A DNA stretch of 16,515 nucleotides, from positions 1-16,515 of the forward strand of contig DDWF01000080.1 in the NCBI GenBank assembly GCA_002345845.1, in the 5' to 3' direction. This document shows positions 6,687 through 13,889 of the stretch, one piece after another. This DNA comes from Betaproteobacteria bacterium UBA2293 (GTDB taxonomy: Bacteria > Pseudomonadota > Gammaproteobacteria > Burkholderiales > Rhodocyclaceae). The number at the start of each line of letters is the position of its first letter. Position 1 is the first letter of the stretch. A program made the translations under genes and the position numbers. A model generated the notes under the pieces. It made no database searches and was not told the DNA's origin. It saw only the letters and a list, made by a program, of their open reading frames with translations.

Positions 6687-7413
6687 GAACAAAACCACAA
6701 TCGCCGCAAAGCTGCTGGCTGCCGGGCTCGTATTTGGCGCGGCATCAGCAGCACATGCAGCCCCTATCATTGGCACCGCAAATCTTTCCCTCGGCCAGGT
6801 TCAAGTCACGCTGAACAATATCAACTTCAATCCTGATCAAGCTCTATCACCGGCCATTCCGGCCGATAACCCGACGGATGGTATTTTCTCCACTCAGGCT
6901 GGGGCTAACACCGGATCGTTTGCTGATGCTGGCTTCGGAAGCATATTCGCGCCGACCTTCGGCTCGATCAATGACATGAGTCCTGCCACTTTCCCGGTCG
7001 GCATCATGACATCGGTGTCGAAGTTCCTGGAATTCGCTGCACAGCCGGGCTGGTTGTTCACGGGCACCTATCTGACCCCGGGCGACGCTTACCCCGGCGC
7101 CCCTTATTTCGTTGAGCAAAATGGCGCCAACGTCTTTGCGTCGTTCTCGGTGCTGGGCACCATCTGCGACACCGAAGGCGATGGGATTTGCGACCTGACG
7201 GACGATGTCACCAAGTTCACACTTGCCGTCTCCACCCAATATGCAAACACGACCGTGGATGCGCTTACTGCACTGTTGCTGAGTGGAAACCCTCTTCCCA
7301 ACAATACGTGGTCTGGCACCTTGGTTGCCGAAATTCCGGAACCTTCCAGTGTTGCCCTGCTCGGCCTCGGCCTGCTGGGTCTGGCTGGCCTGCGTCGCCG
7401 CAAGCAAGCCTGA
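6685..7413 (+). CDS. PEP-CTERM sorting-domain protein
   Basis: A 242-residue exosortase substrate. The N-terminal signal peptide (KLLAAGLVFGAASAAHA) ends near residue 26. The C-terminus is a complete PEP-CTERM domain: IPEPSS with Pro-Glu-Pro at 218-220, a hydrophobic run ALLGLGLLGLAGL, then RRRKQA. XrtA-type exosortases cleave or process such tails for surface or matrix delivery. The middle (27-210) is a Gly/Asn/Thr/Ala-rich beta-type sequence I do not recognise. Cys161 and Cys169 bracket an Asp-rich loop (CDTEGDGICD) resembling a calcium-binding thrombospondin-3-like element. Start ATG 6685 has AAGGAG 7 nt upstream. It has its own sigma-54-type promoter and a terminator, so it is an independent transcription unit inside the transporter operon. 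Confidence 0.93.
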   Translation: MNKTTIAAKLLAAGLVFGAASAAHAAPIIGTANLSLGQVQVTLNNINFNPDQALSPAIPADNPTDGIFSTQAGANTGSFADAGFGSIFAPTFGSINDMSPATFPVGIMTSVSKFLEFAAQPGWLFTGTYLTPGDAYPGAPYFVEQNGANVFASFSVLGTICDTEGDGICDLTDDVTKFTLAVSTQYANTTVDALTALLLSGNPLPNNTWSGTLVAEIPEPSSVALLGLGLLGLAGLRRRKQA

Positions 7414-7428
7414 TCTTCTGGCAATTCC

Positions 7429-7456
7429 AAAAAAGGGCCTCCGGGCCCTTTTTTTT
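7429..7456 (+). terminator. Rho-independent terminator after the PEP-CTERM gene
   Basis: AAAAAAGGGCC (7429-7439) pairs with GGCCCTTTTTT (7444-7454) around a 4-nt loop, followed by T residues to 7456. The 11-bp stem with a U-tract begins 15 bp after the stop codon. The A-run on the left could also allow termination of antisense transcription. It should insulate the downstream FAD oxidoreductase gene from the PEP-CTERM promoter. Confidence 0.92.
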
Positions 7457-7500
7457 CACCTATCATTTCTGTCACGGCCAACAACAGGATGGATCCCAGC

Positions 7501-9039
7501 ATGCCGGACAAAAACTTAAACGTTACTGGCTGCCAAAATGACGCGAGGCAGACCGCCCATCCGGAATCCACCGACGAGGTTCGCGCCCTGGTTATCGAAT
7601 CGCGCAAAACCAGGCAGGCGCTCTATCCAGTTTCCTGTGGGCTGAACTGGGGCTACGGATCGGCGTCACCGGTGACCGCCGACAACATCGTTGTCAATTT
7701 GTCGCGGATGAACCGCATCCTCAATGCCAACGAGATTTCGCTGGACAATCCAATTGCTGTCATTGAGCCCGGCGTGACGCAGGCGCAGCTGTCGGCTTTT
7801 CTGACAGAACACCACCCGGAATTAACCTTCAATGTTACGGGTGCAGGCTGCGACACCAGCATCCTCGGCAATGCCCTCGATCGTGGCGTCGGCTATTTCG
7901 GTCCCCGCAAGGAAGACTTGTTCGGCCTGGAAATTGTTACAGGTACCGGCGAAATTCTGCGTACTGGATTCCGCCGCCTGGGCGATGAATCGCCGCTGGC
8001 GCATTGCCACCCCTACGGCCTCGGTCCGATGCTGGACGGGCTATTCTTCCAGGGAAATTTTGGCATCGTGACCAGTGCCTGTTTCCGCCTGATTCCACGC
8101 CGCCCAAAGGAGGTCGCCGTCTCTATGGCCTTGCGTGACGTCCGTTTCCTGGCCGAATTCATCGATCAATTGGCTCGCCTCAAACGCGATGGTCTGCTGA
8201 CCTCGGTCACACACATCGGCAATAAGGCGCGCACTCAGTCCACCCTGGCTTTCGGCGTCACCCGCTACCTGGAAAAGGAATGCGGCTATACGCCGGAACG
8301 TGCCGTCGCAGAGGCCGACAAGGCCATTGCCCTGGTTGCCCCGGACGAGTGGGCCAGCCTGGCGGCGGTTACTGGCAATGCTGGCCAGGTGCGGGCGGCG
8401 ATTCGGGAAATCAGGCAACGCGTCGGTCGCATAGCCCGGGTCATGGTCATAACCGACACCCTGCTTGATGTCGGTTATGCCGTCACTCACGCCTTCCGTT
8501 TCATCCCCTTCGCCCGCGCCAACGCCGCGGCCATCCACTCCATCCGGCCGCTGCATGCGCTGGCGCTCGGTGTGCCGACCGACGTGCCGATCGACAATCT
8601 GTTGTGGAAGTACGGGCGCGCCGATCTGCCGACCAAGGCGCTGGACGAATCGCCCTGCGGCCTGCTCTTCGTCAACCCGGCCCTGCCACTGGACGGCAAG
8701 GCCGTCGTCGCCGTCGTCAATGAACTGGAAGCGGTCGCCGAAGGCCATGGACACAAGCTTTACATGACCTTGAACATCGAGACATCGACGTCGATGGTAG
8801 CGGTAATCAACCTGCTGTTCGATCGCTCGCAGCCCGGTGAAACCGAGCGCGCTCACCGCTGCGCTGACGACATGCTGGCCTGTATCCGGCGACACGGCCT
8901 GGAACCCTACCGCGCCCGCGCCGACATGATGAAGGATGTGGTCACCGACAACGAGTACTGGCGGACGATCCGGCGCCTCAAGGAGGTGTTTGATCCCGAC
9001 AACATCATTGCCCCCGGCAGGTACAATCTGCCGACCTGA
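7501..9039 (+). CDS. FAD-binding oxidoreductase, VAO/PCMH (4-cresol dehydrogenase-like) family
   Basis: A 512-residue flavoprotein. The PCMH-type FAD-binding domain contains YPVSCGLNWGYGSASP (about 42-57), AVIEPGVTQAQL (86-97), ILGNALDRGVGYFGPR (121-136) and VTGTGEILRTG (146-156), with GPMLDGLFFQGNFGIVT after it. The protein ends in VFDPDNIIAPGRY (496-508). This layout matches vanillyl-alcohol oxidase and the 4-cresol dehydrogenase flavoprotein subunit, which oxidise para-substituted phenols; whether this one does is not shown. No cytochrome partner gene is adjacent. No signal peptide, so it is cytoplasmic. An alternative start, ATG 7489, adds four residues; 7501 is preferred because GGA lies 7 nt upstream. 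The covalent-flavin residue could not be assigned. It begins 45 bp after a terminator, so it needs a promoter or readthrough. The first permease starts 16 bp after its stop. Confidence 0.85.
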   Translation: MPDKNLNVTGCQNDARQTAHPESTDEVRALVIESRKTRQALYPVSCGLNWGYGSASPVTADNIVVNLSRMNRILNANEISLDNPIAVIEPGVTQAQLSAFLTEHHPELTFNVTGAGCDTSILGNALDRGVGYFGPRKEDLFGLEIVTGTGEILRTGFRRLGDESPLAHCHPYGLGPMLDGLFFQGNFGIVTSACFRLIPRRPKEVAVSMALRDVRFLAEFIDQLARLKRDGLLTSVTHIGNKARTQSTLAFGVTRYLEKECGYTPERAVAEADKAIALVAPDEWASLAAVTGNAGQVRAAIREIRQRVGRIARVMVITDTLLDVGYAVTHAFRFIPFARANAAAIHSIRPLHALALGVPTDVPIDNLLWKYGRADLPTKALDESPCGLLFVNPALPLDGKAVVAVVNELEAVAEGHGHKLYMTLNIETSTSMVAVINLLFDRSQPGETERAHRCADDMLACIRRHGLEPYRARADMMKDVVTDNEYWRTIRRLKEVFDPDNIIAPGRYNLPT

Positions 9040-9055
9040 TCTTGACGGCGCCTCC

Positions 9056-10279
9056 ATGATTTCCACCTCATTCCGGCTGGCCCTGCGCAATCTGGCGCGC
9101 AACCGCAACCGGACGCTGGTCGCCATGCTGACCGTCGCTGGTGGGGTCATTGCCTTCCTGCTGGCGGGTGGATTCATCAACTGGATGTTCGATGACATGC
9201 GGGAAGCGACGATCCGCTCACAACTCGGTCATATCCAGATCGTTCGCCCTGGTTATTTCGAAAAGGGGATCGCCGATCCTTACGCCTTCCTGCTCCCCGG
9301 CAAGTCGACCGCCGAGGCGTCCATACGGGAAACTCCCGGCCTGTCGACGCTCACCCCGCGGCTTGCCTTCAGCGGACTAGTCAGTTTCGGTGATGTCACC
9401 ATCGGTTTCGCTGGCGAAGGCATCGACCCGGTACGCGAACGACCGATCAGCAGCCGCATCACCATCAAGGATGGCCGCGACCTCGAGAATATCGACGAGG
9501 CCGCCGCCATCCTCGGCGAGGGCCTGGCGAGAACCCTCGGTGTCAAGCCCGGCGACTCCATCGTCCTCCTCGGCACGGCCGCCAACGGCAGCCCGAACGC
9601 CATTGAAGTGACGGTAGCCGGTACCTTCTTCACCATCTACAAGGAATATGACGACACCGCATTGCGCCTACCGATCCCGCTCGCCCGCAAGCTGATGCGC
9701 GTCGAGGGTGCAACCTCCTGGGTGGCCCTGCTCGACAAAACCGAGACGACGACCGCAACCATCGAGACGATGCGACCACACCTGCCGATCAAGGAATTCC
9801 AGATTGTTCCGTGGAGCGAACTGGCCGATTTCTATAACAAGGTGGTGGTGCTGTTCTCGAAACAGGTGGATGTCGTCAAGATCATCATCGGTCTGATCAT
9901 CATCCTGACCATCTCCAACACCCAGACCATGAGCGTACTCGAGCGCACCACGGAAATTGGCACCAGCCTGGCCATCGGCTTGCGCGGCAGCGATGTACTC
10001 CGCCTTTTTCTGCTCGAAGGAGCGCTGATCGGCATTGTTGGTGGCCTCATCGGCATCCTCCTGGGTTACCTTTTCGGTGCGCTGATCTCGGCCATTGGCA
10101 TCCCGATGCCACCACCGCCCGGCATGGCTCGTGGCTACACCGGCCAGATCCTGATCAGCGCCTCGCTGGCGGTGGACGCCATGGTGCTGGCCCTGGTCAC
10201 CACGCTGGCAGCCAGCATCATGCCGGCCTGGAGAGCCAGTCGCATGAACATCGTCGACGCCCTGCGCTGCAACCAATAG
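9056..10279 (+). CDS. ABC transporter permease 1 (FtsX/LolE/MacB fold)
   Basis: A 407-residue permease with one N-terminal transmembrane helix (about 20-45), a large periplasmic domain (MacB_PCD-like, about 50-270) and three C-terminal helices (about 275-292, 320-345 and 370-395). LALRNLARNRNRT at the N-terminus and PAWRASRMNIVDALR at the C-terminus are typical cytoplasmic edges of LolC/E-type proteins. SVLERTTEIGTSLAIG forms the coupling region, and IGIPMPPPPG (about 347-356) is a loop before the last helix. The open frame extends upstream to 8936 inside the oxidoreductase gene, but only ATG 9056 gives a normal family N-terminus. It is paralogous to the next gene and probably pairs with it as a heterodimer served by the ATPase at 4358. 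Confidence 0.92.
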   Translation: MISTSFRLALRNLARNRNRTLVAMLTVAGGVIAFLLAGGFINWMFDDMREATIRSQLGHIQIVRPGYFEKGIADPYAFLLPGKSTAEASIRETPGLSTLTPRLAFSGLVSFGDVTIGFAGEGIDPVRERPISSRITIKDGRDLENIDEAAAILGEGLARTLGVKPGDSIVLLGTAANGSPNAIEVTVAGTFFTIYKEYDDTALRLPIPLARKLMRVEGATSWVALLDKTETTTATIETMRPHLPIKEFQIVPWSELADFYNKVVVLFSKQVDVVKIIIGLIIILTISNTQTMSVLERTTEIGTSLAIGLRGSDVLRLFLLEGALIGIVGGLIGILLGYLFGALISAIGIPMPPPPGMARGYTGQILISASLAVDAMVLALVTTLAASIMPAWRASRMNIVDALRCNQ

Positions 10280-11506
10280 ATGGCTACCAATCTGCTCTCC
10301 CTCGCCCTGCGCAACATCTTTCGCCAGCGCGCCCGCTCAGCGGCCACGCTGACCGCCATCGCCATCGGCGTTGCCGGCCTGATCCTCGCTGGCGGCTTCG
10401 TCAAGGACATTTTCATCCAGCTTGGCGAAGCCATCATCCACTCGCAGACCGGGCATATACAAATCACCCGGGAGGGCTATCGCGAAGGACGCATCCGAGC
10501 CCCGGAAAACTACCTGATCGCCGAACCCGAGGTGCTCAAGGCTACCGTTGCCAAGGCTGTGCCATCCGCGACGACAATCATGACCCGCCTTGGTTTTTCC
10601 GGCACGCTGAACAATGGCCGGCGCGATCTCGGCATCATTGGCGAAGGCATTGAACCGGATGCTGAAGCAGACATCGGCACCTATCTCCGCTATGTCGAAG
10701 GACGCGGCCTGAAAGACGACGATGTCGACGGTATCGTCGTCGGCCAGGGAGTTGCCCGCTCGCTCGGCCTGCAGGTCGGCGATCGCGTCACCCTGCTGAT
10801 GACGCTGTCGGCGGGCGCCGTCAATACGCTAGATTTCGAACTGGTCGGCGTCTTCCAGAGCTTTTCCCGGGAATTCGACGCCCGCGCCGTGCGAATTTCG
10901 CTCGAATCAGCACGCACCTTGATGGACACACCATCCGCCCATCTGGTCGTCGTCATGCTCGACCAGACTGAAAACACCGTTACTGCCAGCACCACCCTCA
11001 AACAACAACTGGCCGGCCAAGGTTACGAAATTACCGCCTGGAATGAGCTTTCCGATTTCTACGAAAAAACCGTCGATCTCTACGATCGCCAATTCGGTGT
11101 CCTACGCCTGATCATCCTGGTCATGGTGCTGCTCAGTGTGGTCAACAGCGTCAACATGACCCTCTTCGAGCGCACCCGCGAATTCGGCACCATGTTGGCG
11201 GTCGGCGATCGCTCGAGCACTGTATTTCGCCTGATCATGATGGAAAGCGTCTGCCTGGGGGCGCTCGGCGCTCTGCTCGGCATGGCCATCGGCTGCCTGG
11301 CTGCCCTGGGCATTTCCGCCATCGGCATCCCGATGCCGCCGCCGCCCAACGCGAATCTCGGCTATACCGCCCTGGTCCGCATCGTGCCGGAAACCGTATT
11401 CACTGCCGGGGCCATTGGTTTTGTCGCCGCCATCCTTGCCACCATCATGCCGGCGCGCCGGGCCTCGCGCCTCGATGTCGTCGATGCGCTGCGCCACGGC
11501 GTCTGA
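10280..11506 (+). CDS. ABC transporter permease 2 (FtsX/LolE/MacB fold)
   Basis: A 408-residue paralogue of the preceding permease, with the same order: a basic LALRNIFRQRARS start, one helix (about 18-40), a periplasmic domain, three C-terminal helices and the ending PARRASRLDVVDALRHGV. Clear pairwise matches are AGGF, SQTGHIQI, NELSDFYEKTVDLYD (against WSELADFYNKVVVLF) and the IGIPMPPPP loop. The ATG at 10280 follows the preceding TAG (10277-10279) with no spacer, implying tight translational coupling and equal dosage. With the ATPase, the pair should form a MacB/LolCDE-like type VII ABC exporter or extractor. The last gene before the EPS operon. Cargo unknown. Confidence 0.92.
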   Translation: MATNLLSLALRNIFRQRARSAATLTAIAIGVAGLILAGGFVKDIFIQLGEAIIHSQTGHIQITREGYREGRIRAPENYLIAEPEVLKATVAKAVPSATTIMTRLGFSGTLNNGRRDLGIIGEGIEPDAEADIGTYLRYVEGRGLKDDDVDGIVVGQGVARSLGLQVGDRVTLLMTLSAGAVNTLDFELVGVFQSFSREFDARAVRISLESARTLMDTPSAHLVVVMLDQTENTVTASTTLKQQLAGQGYEITAWNELSDFYEKTVDLYDRQFGVLRLIILVMVLLSVVNSVNMTLFERTREFGTMLAVGDRSSTVFRLIMMESVCLGALGALLGMAIGCLAALGISAIGIPMPPPPNANLGYTALVRIVPETVFTAGAIGFVAAILATIMPARRASRLDVVDALRHGV

Positions 11507-11635
11507 GCGAAATCGTGAAATACTGCGCAGGGACAATGCGTTGGCGACGCCTTTTCAGGCTGCTTTCCGTTATGATTACGCCCTATTGACCGGGCCCGGC
11601 GGGCTCGACCAGCGACCAGACAGAGGGGAAATTCA
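11507..11635 (+). promoter_or_regulatory. Upstream region of the EPS operon (probable promoter, not resolved)
   Basis: This 129-bp gap separates the permeases from the EPS genes. TATGAT at 11571-11576 is a plausible -10, but no acceptable -35 lies 15-19 bp upstream. The perfect palindrome CCGGGCCCGG (11590-11599) and a tandem CGACCAG repeat (11606-11612 and 11613-11619) follow. AGAGGGGA (11623-11630) is the Shine-Dalgarno for ATG 11636. I see no strong terminator after the permease; GCGT-N5-ACGC (11539-11551) is too short. Promoter function is inferred from position only. Confidence 0.35.
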
Positions 11636-12256
11636 ATGAATGGCAATATCATCAAAAACACTGTGAACTGGCTGGCGATTGCCGTAGCTGCGCTGGTCAT
11701 CTCGGGCTGCGCCAGCAGCAATCCGCCGGCACCGGCTGCCGCCGCATCGGCCGACTACAGCTACAAGATCGGCCCCGGCGACAACCTCAACATCGTCGTC
11801 TGGCGCAACCCCGAACTTTCGATGTCGGTTCCCGTTCGCCCGGACGGCAAAATTTCCGCTCCGCTGATTGATGACCTGAATGCCATGGGCAAGGATTCGA
11901 CCAGCCTGGCCCGCGATATCGAGAAGGAACTCGCCAAGTTCATCCGCGACCCGGTCGTCACCGTCATCGTCACCGGTTTCGTCGGCCCCTACAGCGAGCA
12001 GATCCGCGTCATCGGCGAAGCTGCCAAGCCGCAGATCCTCGCCTACAAGCAGAAGATGACCGTGCTTGACGTGATGATCGCTGTCGGTGGCATCACCGAC
12101 TTTGCCGACGGCAACCGGGCCACCATACTGCGCACCAGCGAAAACAACGCCCAGTACAACGTACGCCTGAAGGATCTGGTCAAGGGGGGCGACGTTTCCG
12201 CCAACGTCGAAATGAAGCCGGGTGACGTGCTGATCATCCCGCAAAGCTGGTTCTGA
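11636..12256 (+). CDS. PEP-CTERM/XrtA-type polysaccharide export lipoprotein (Wza-like)
   Basis: A 206-residue periplasmic or outer-membrane lipoprotein. The signal ends in the lipobox VISGC with lipidated Cys25. The Poly_export domain follows: YSYKIGPGDNLNIVVWRNPELS (about 41-62), VRPDGKISAPLIDDL and VIVTGFVGPYSEQIRVIGEAAKP, then an SLBB-like segment (TVLDVMIAVGGITDFADGNRA) and the ending MKPGDVLIIPQSWF. This matches the short PEP-CTERM export protein type (TIGR03027). At 206 residues it lacks the extra SLBB domain and the C-terminal amphipathic helix that forms the outer-membrane pore in E. coli Wza (about 380 residues). A good Shine-Dalgarno, AGAGGGGA, precedes ATG 11636. It heads the EPS operon, upstream of the chain-length protein. 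Confidence 0.93.
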   Translation: MNGNIIKNTVNWLAIAVAALVISGCASSNPPAPAAAASADYSYKIGPGDNLNIVVWRNPELSMSVPVRPDGKISAPLIDDLNAMGKDSTSLARDIEKELAKFIRDPVVTVIVTGFVGPYSEQIRVIGEAAKPQILAYKQKMTVLDVMIAVGGITDFADGNRATILRTSENNAQYNVRLKDLVKGGDVSANVEMKPGDVLIIPQSWF

Positions 12257-12275
12257 CCTGTCCCGTCTCAACGTA

Positions 12276-12303
12276 TGCCGCGCTGCCAAATGGCGGAGCG
12301 GCA
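12276..12303 (+). promoter_or_regulatory. Stable intra-operon RNA hairpin before the chain-length gene
   Basis: The 64-bp gap between the export and chain-length genes contains an imperfect inverted repeat. TGCCGC (12276-12281) pairs with GCGGCA (12298-12303), then after one G/A mismatch CTGCC (12283-12287) pairs with GGCGG (12292-12296) including one G-U pair, closing a 4-nt AAAT loop. No U-tract follows, so a classical terminator is unlikely. The ATG at 12321 is 18 nt downstream with a poor Shine-Dalgarno. It may set relative expression or mRNA stability (inference). Confidence 0.55.
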
Positions 12304-12320
12304 ACTAGCTTGGATTCCTA

Positions 12321-13880
12321 ATGGAAGAGATTCTCCGCCAGGCCCAGACTCTCCTGCGCGCCACCTGGAAACATCGCCGTCTCGGCATGCTGGTCGCCTG
12401 GATCGTCGGCGCCATCGCCGCTGGCGTCATCCTGCGCATGCCCGATCGTTACGAGGCCTCGGCCCGTATTTTTGTCGATACCCAGTCGATCCTCAAGCCG
12501 CTGATGTCGGGGCTAACTGTCCAGCCGAACATTGAACAGCAAGTCATGATGCTGAGTCGGACGTTGATCAGCCGGCCGAATGTCGAGAAACTGATCCGCA
12601 TGGCCGATCTCGACCTCAACATCAAGGGCAAGGCCGAACAGGAAGCCCTGATCGACCAAGTAAGCAAAAGCCTGAAAATCCAGAGTGTCGGTCGCGACAA
12701 TCTTTACACCCTCTCCTATCGCGACACTGAACCAGCCAAGGCCCAGAGGGTGGTCCAGGCACTGGTTTCGATCTTCGTCGAGTCCAGCCTCGGCAACAAG
12801 CGCCAGGACTCGGACTCTGCCCGCAAGTTCATTGACGAGCAGATCCGCAATTACGAAACCAAACTGCAGGAAGCCGAAAACCGCCTCAAGGAATTCAAGC
12901 TACGCAACATTGATCTCCAGACCGGCGAAGGCCGGACCAGTTTTGACCGCCTTTCGGATCTTTCGATCCAGCTCGGTACGTCGCGTCTGGCCTTGAGCGA
13001 AGCGGTCAATTCCCGCGACGCCCTGCGCCGCCAGATCGCCGGTGAAGAACCAGTGTTGCTGCCCGAGTCTCCCGGTGCCGATTCCAGTATCTCCCTACCT
13101 GAAATCGATGGTCGCATCGATACCCAGAAGCGCAATCTCGATGCTCTGCTCCAGCGCTACACGGAACAACATCCGGATGTCGTTGGCACCCGCCGCCTGA
13201 TCAAGGACCTGGAAGAACAGAAACGCCAGGAATTGGTGTCCCGCAAGAAATTTGCCGCGGCCAACCCAGGTTCGGCGATCAGCAACAATCCGGTCTACCA
13301 GCAACTAAAGGTTTCCCTTGCCGAGGCCGAGGCCAACGTCGCTTCGCTGCAGGCCCGGGTTGCCGAATATGAAATGCGCTATAAGCGCCTCACCGACCTG
13401 ATGAAGACGCAGCCGCAACTGGAGGCCGAGTTTACTCAGCTCAACCGCGACTACGAGATCCATAAGAAAAACTACGAGCAACTGGTCAGCCGTCGCGAAT
13501 CAGCAGAACTTTCCGGCGACCTGGAAGCTGCCGGTTCGGTTGCCGACTTCCGCCTGATCGACCCGCCACGTGCGTCGAACACCCCAGTCGCACCGAACCG
13601 CACCCTGCTCTTCCCGCTCGGCCTCCTGCTCGGCCTCGCCGCCGGCCTGTTCGTTGCCTTCGCCGCCAGCCAGATCCGCCCGGTCTTCTTCGACGGCAAA
13701 AATTTGCGTGAAGTGACCGGCCTGCCGCTGCTCGGCACCGTCTCGCTGATACCCAACGAAGCGCGTCGCCTCAAGGAGAGAGCCAGCTTGCGGCGTTTCC
13801 TGGCAGCCACGGCCGGACTGTTCGTCGCCTATGGCGCCGGCATCGCCGCCCTCCTCTTCCTTTCCCAACGTGCTGCCTGA
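12321..13880 (+). CDS. XrtA-type EPS chain-length determinant (Wzz/Wzc-like co-polymerase)
   Basis: A 519-residue inner-membrane protein. TM1 is about 22-41 (MLVAWIVGAIAAGVILRM), followed by the Wzz domain (RYEASARIFVDTQSILKPLMSG). A long periplasmic coiled-coil region (about 165-400) includes NYETKLQEAENRLKEFKLRN, TQKRNLDALLQRYTEQHPDV and LAEAEANVASLQARVAEYEM. A Pro-rich FRLIDPPRASNTPVAPNR leads into TM2 (about 427-450), a short cytoplasmic stretch (VTGLPLLGTVSLIPNEARR), and a third hydrophobic helix (about 493-515). It matches the PEP-CTERM chain-length family (TIGR03007). It controls polymer length and links polymerase to export. The kinase domain is encoded separately by the next gene, 9 bp downstream. 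Start ATG 12321 gives the expected MEEILRQ N-terminus. Confidence 0.93.
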   Translation: MEEILRQAQTLLRATWKHRRLGMLVAWIVGAIAAGVILRMPDRYEASARIFVDTQSILKPLMSGLTVQPNIEQQVMMLSRTLISRPNVEKLIRMADLDLNIKGKAEQEALIDQVSKSLKIQSVGRDNLYTLSYRDTEPAKAQRVVQALVSIFVESSLGNKRQDSDSARKFIDEQIRNYETKLQEAENRLKEFKLRNIDLQTGEGRTSFDRLSDLSIQLGTSRLALSEAVNSRDALRRQIAGEEPVLLPESPGADSSISLPEIDGRIDTQKRNLDALLQRYTEQHPDVVGTRRLIKDLEEQKRQELVSRKKFAAANPGSAISNNPVYQQLKVSLAEAEANVASLQARVAEYEMRYKRLTDLMKTQPQLEAEFTQLNRDYEIHKKNYEQLVSRRESAELSGDLEAAGSVADFRLIDPPRASNTPVAPNRTLLFPLGLLLGLAAGLFVAFAASQIRPVFFDGKNLREVTGLPLLGTVSLIPNEARRLKERASLRRFLAATAGLFVAYGAGIAALLFLSQRAA

Positions 13881-13889
13881 GAGTGATCG

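Noticed and set aside
8936..9055. Upstream extension of the first permease into the flavoenzyme gene
   Set aside because: The added residues are an out-of-frame reading of the conserved flavoenzyme C-terminus; ATG 9056 gives the family-typical N-terminus.
8041..9198. 385-codon open frame antisense to the flavoenzyme
   Set aside because: A product of high-GC codon bias on the opposite strand; the translation has no recognisable domain.
11542..11557. TGGCGA with TTTCA upstream of the EPS operon as a sigma-54 site
   Set aside because: The -12 GC is missing and the -24 box has two mismatches.
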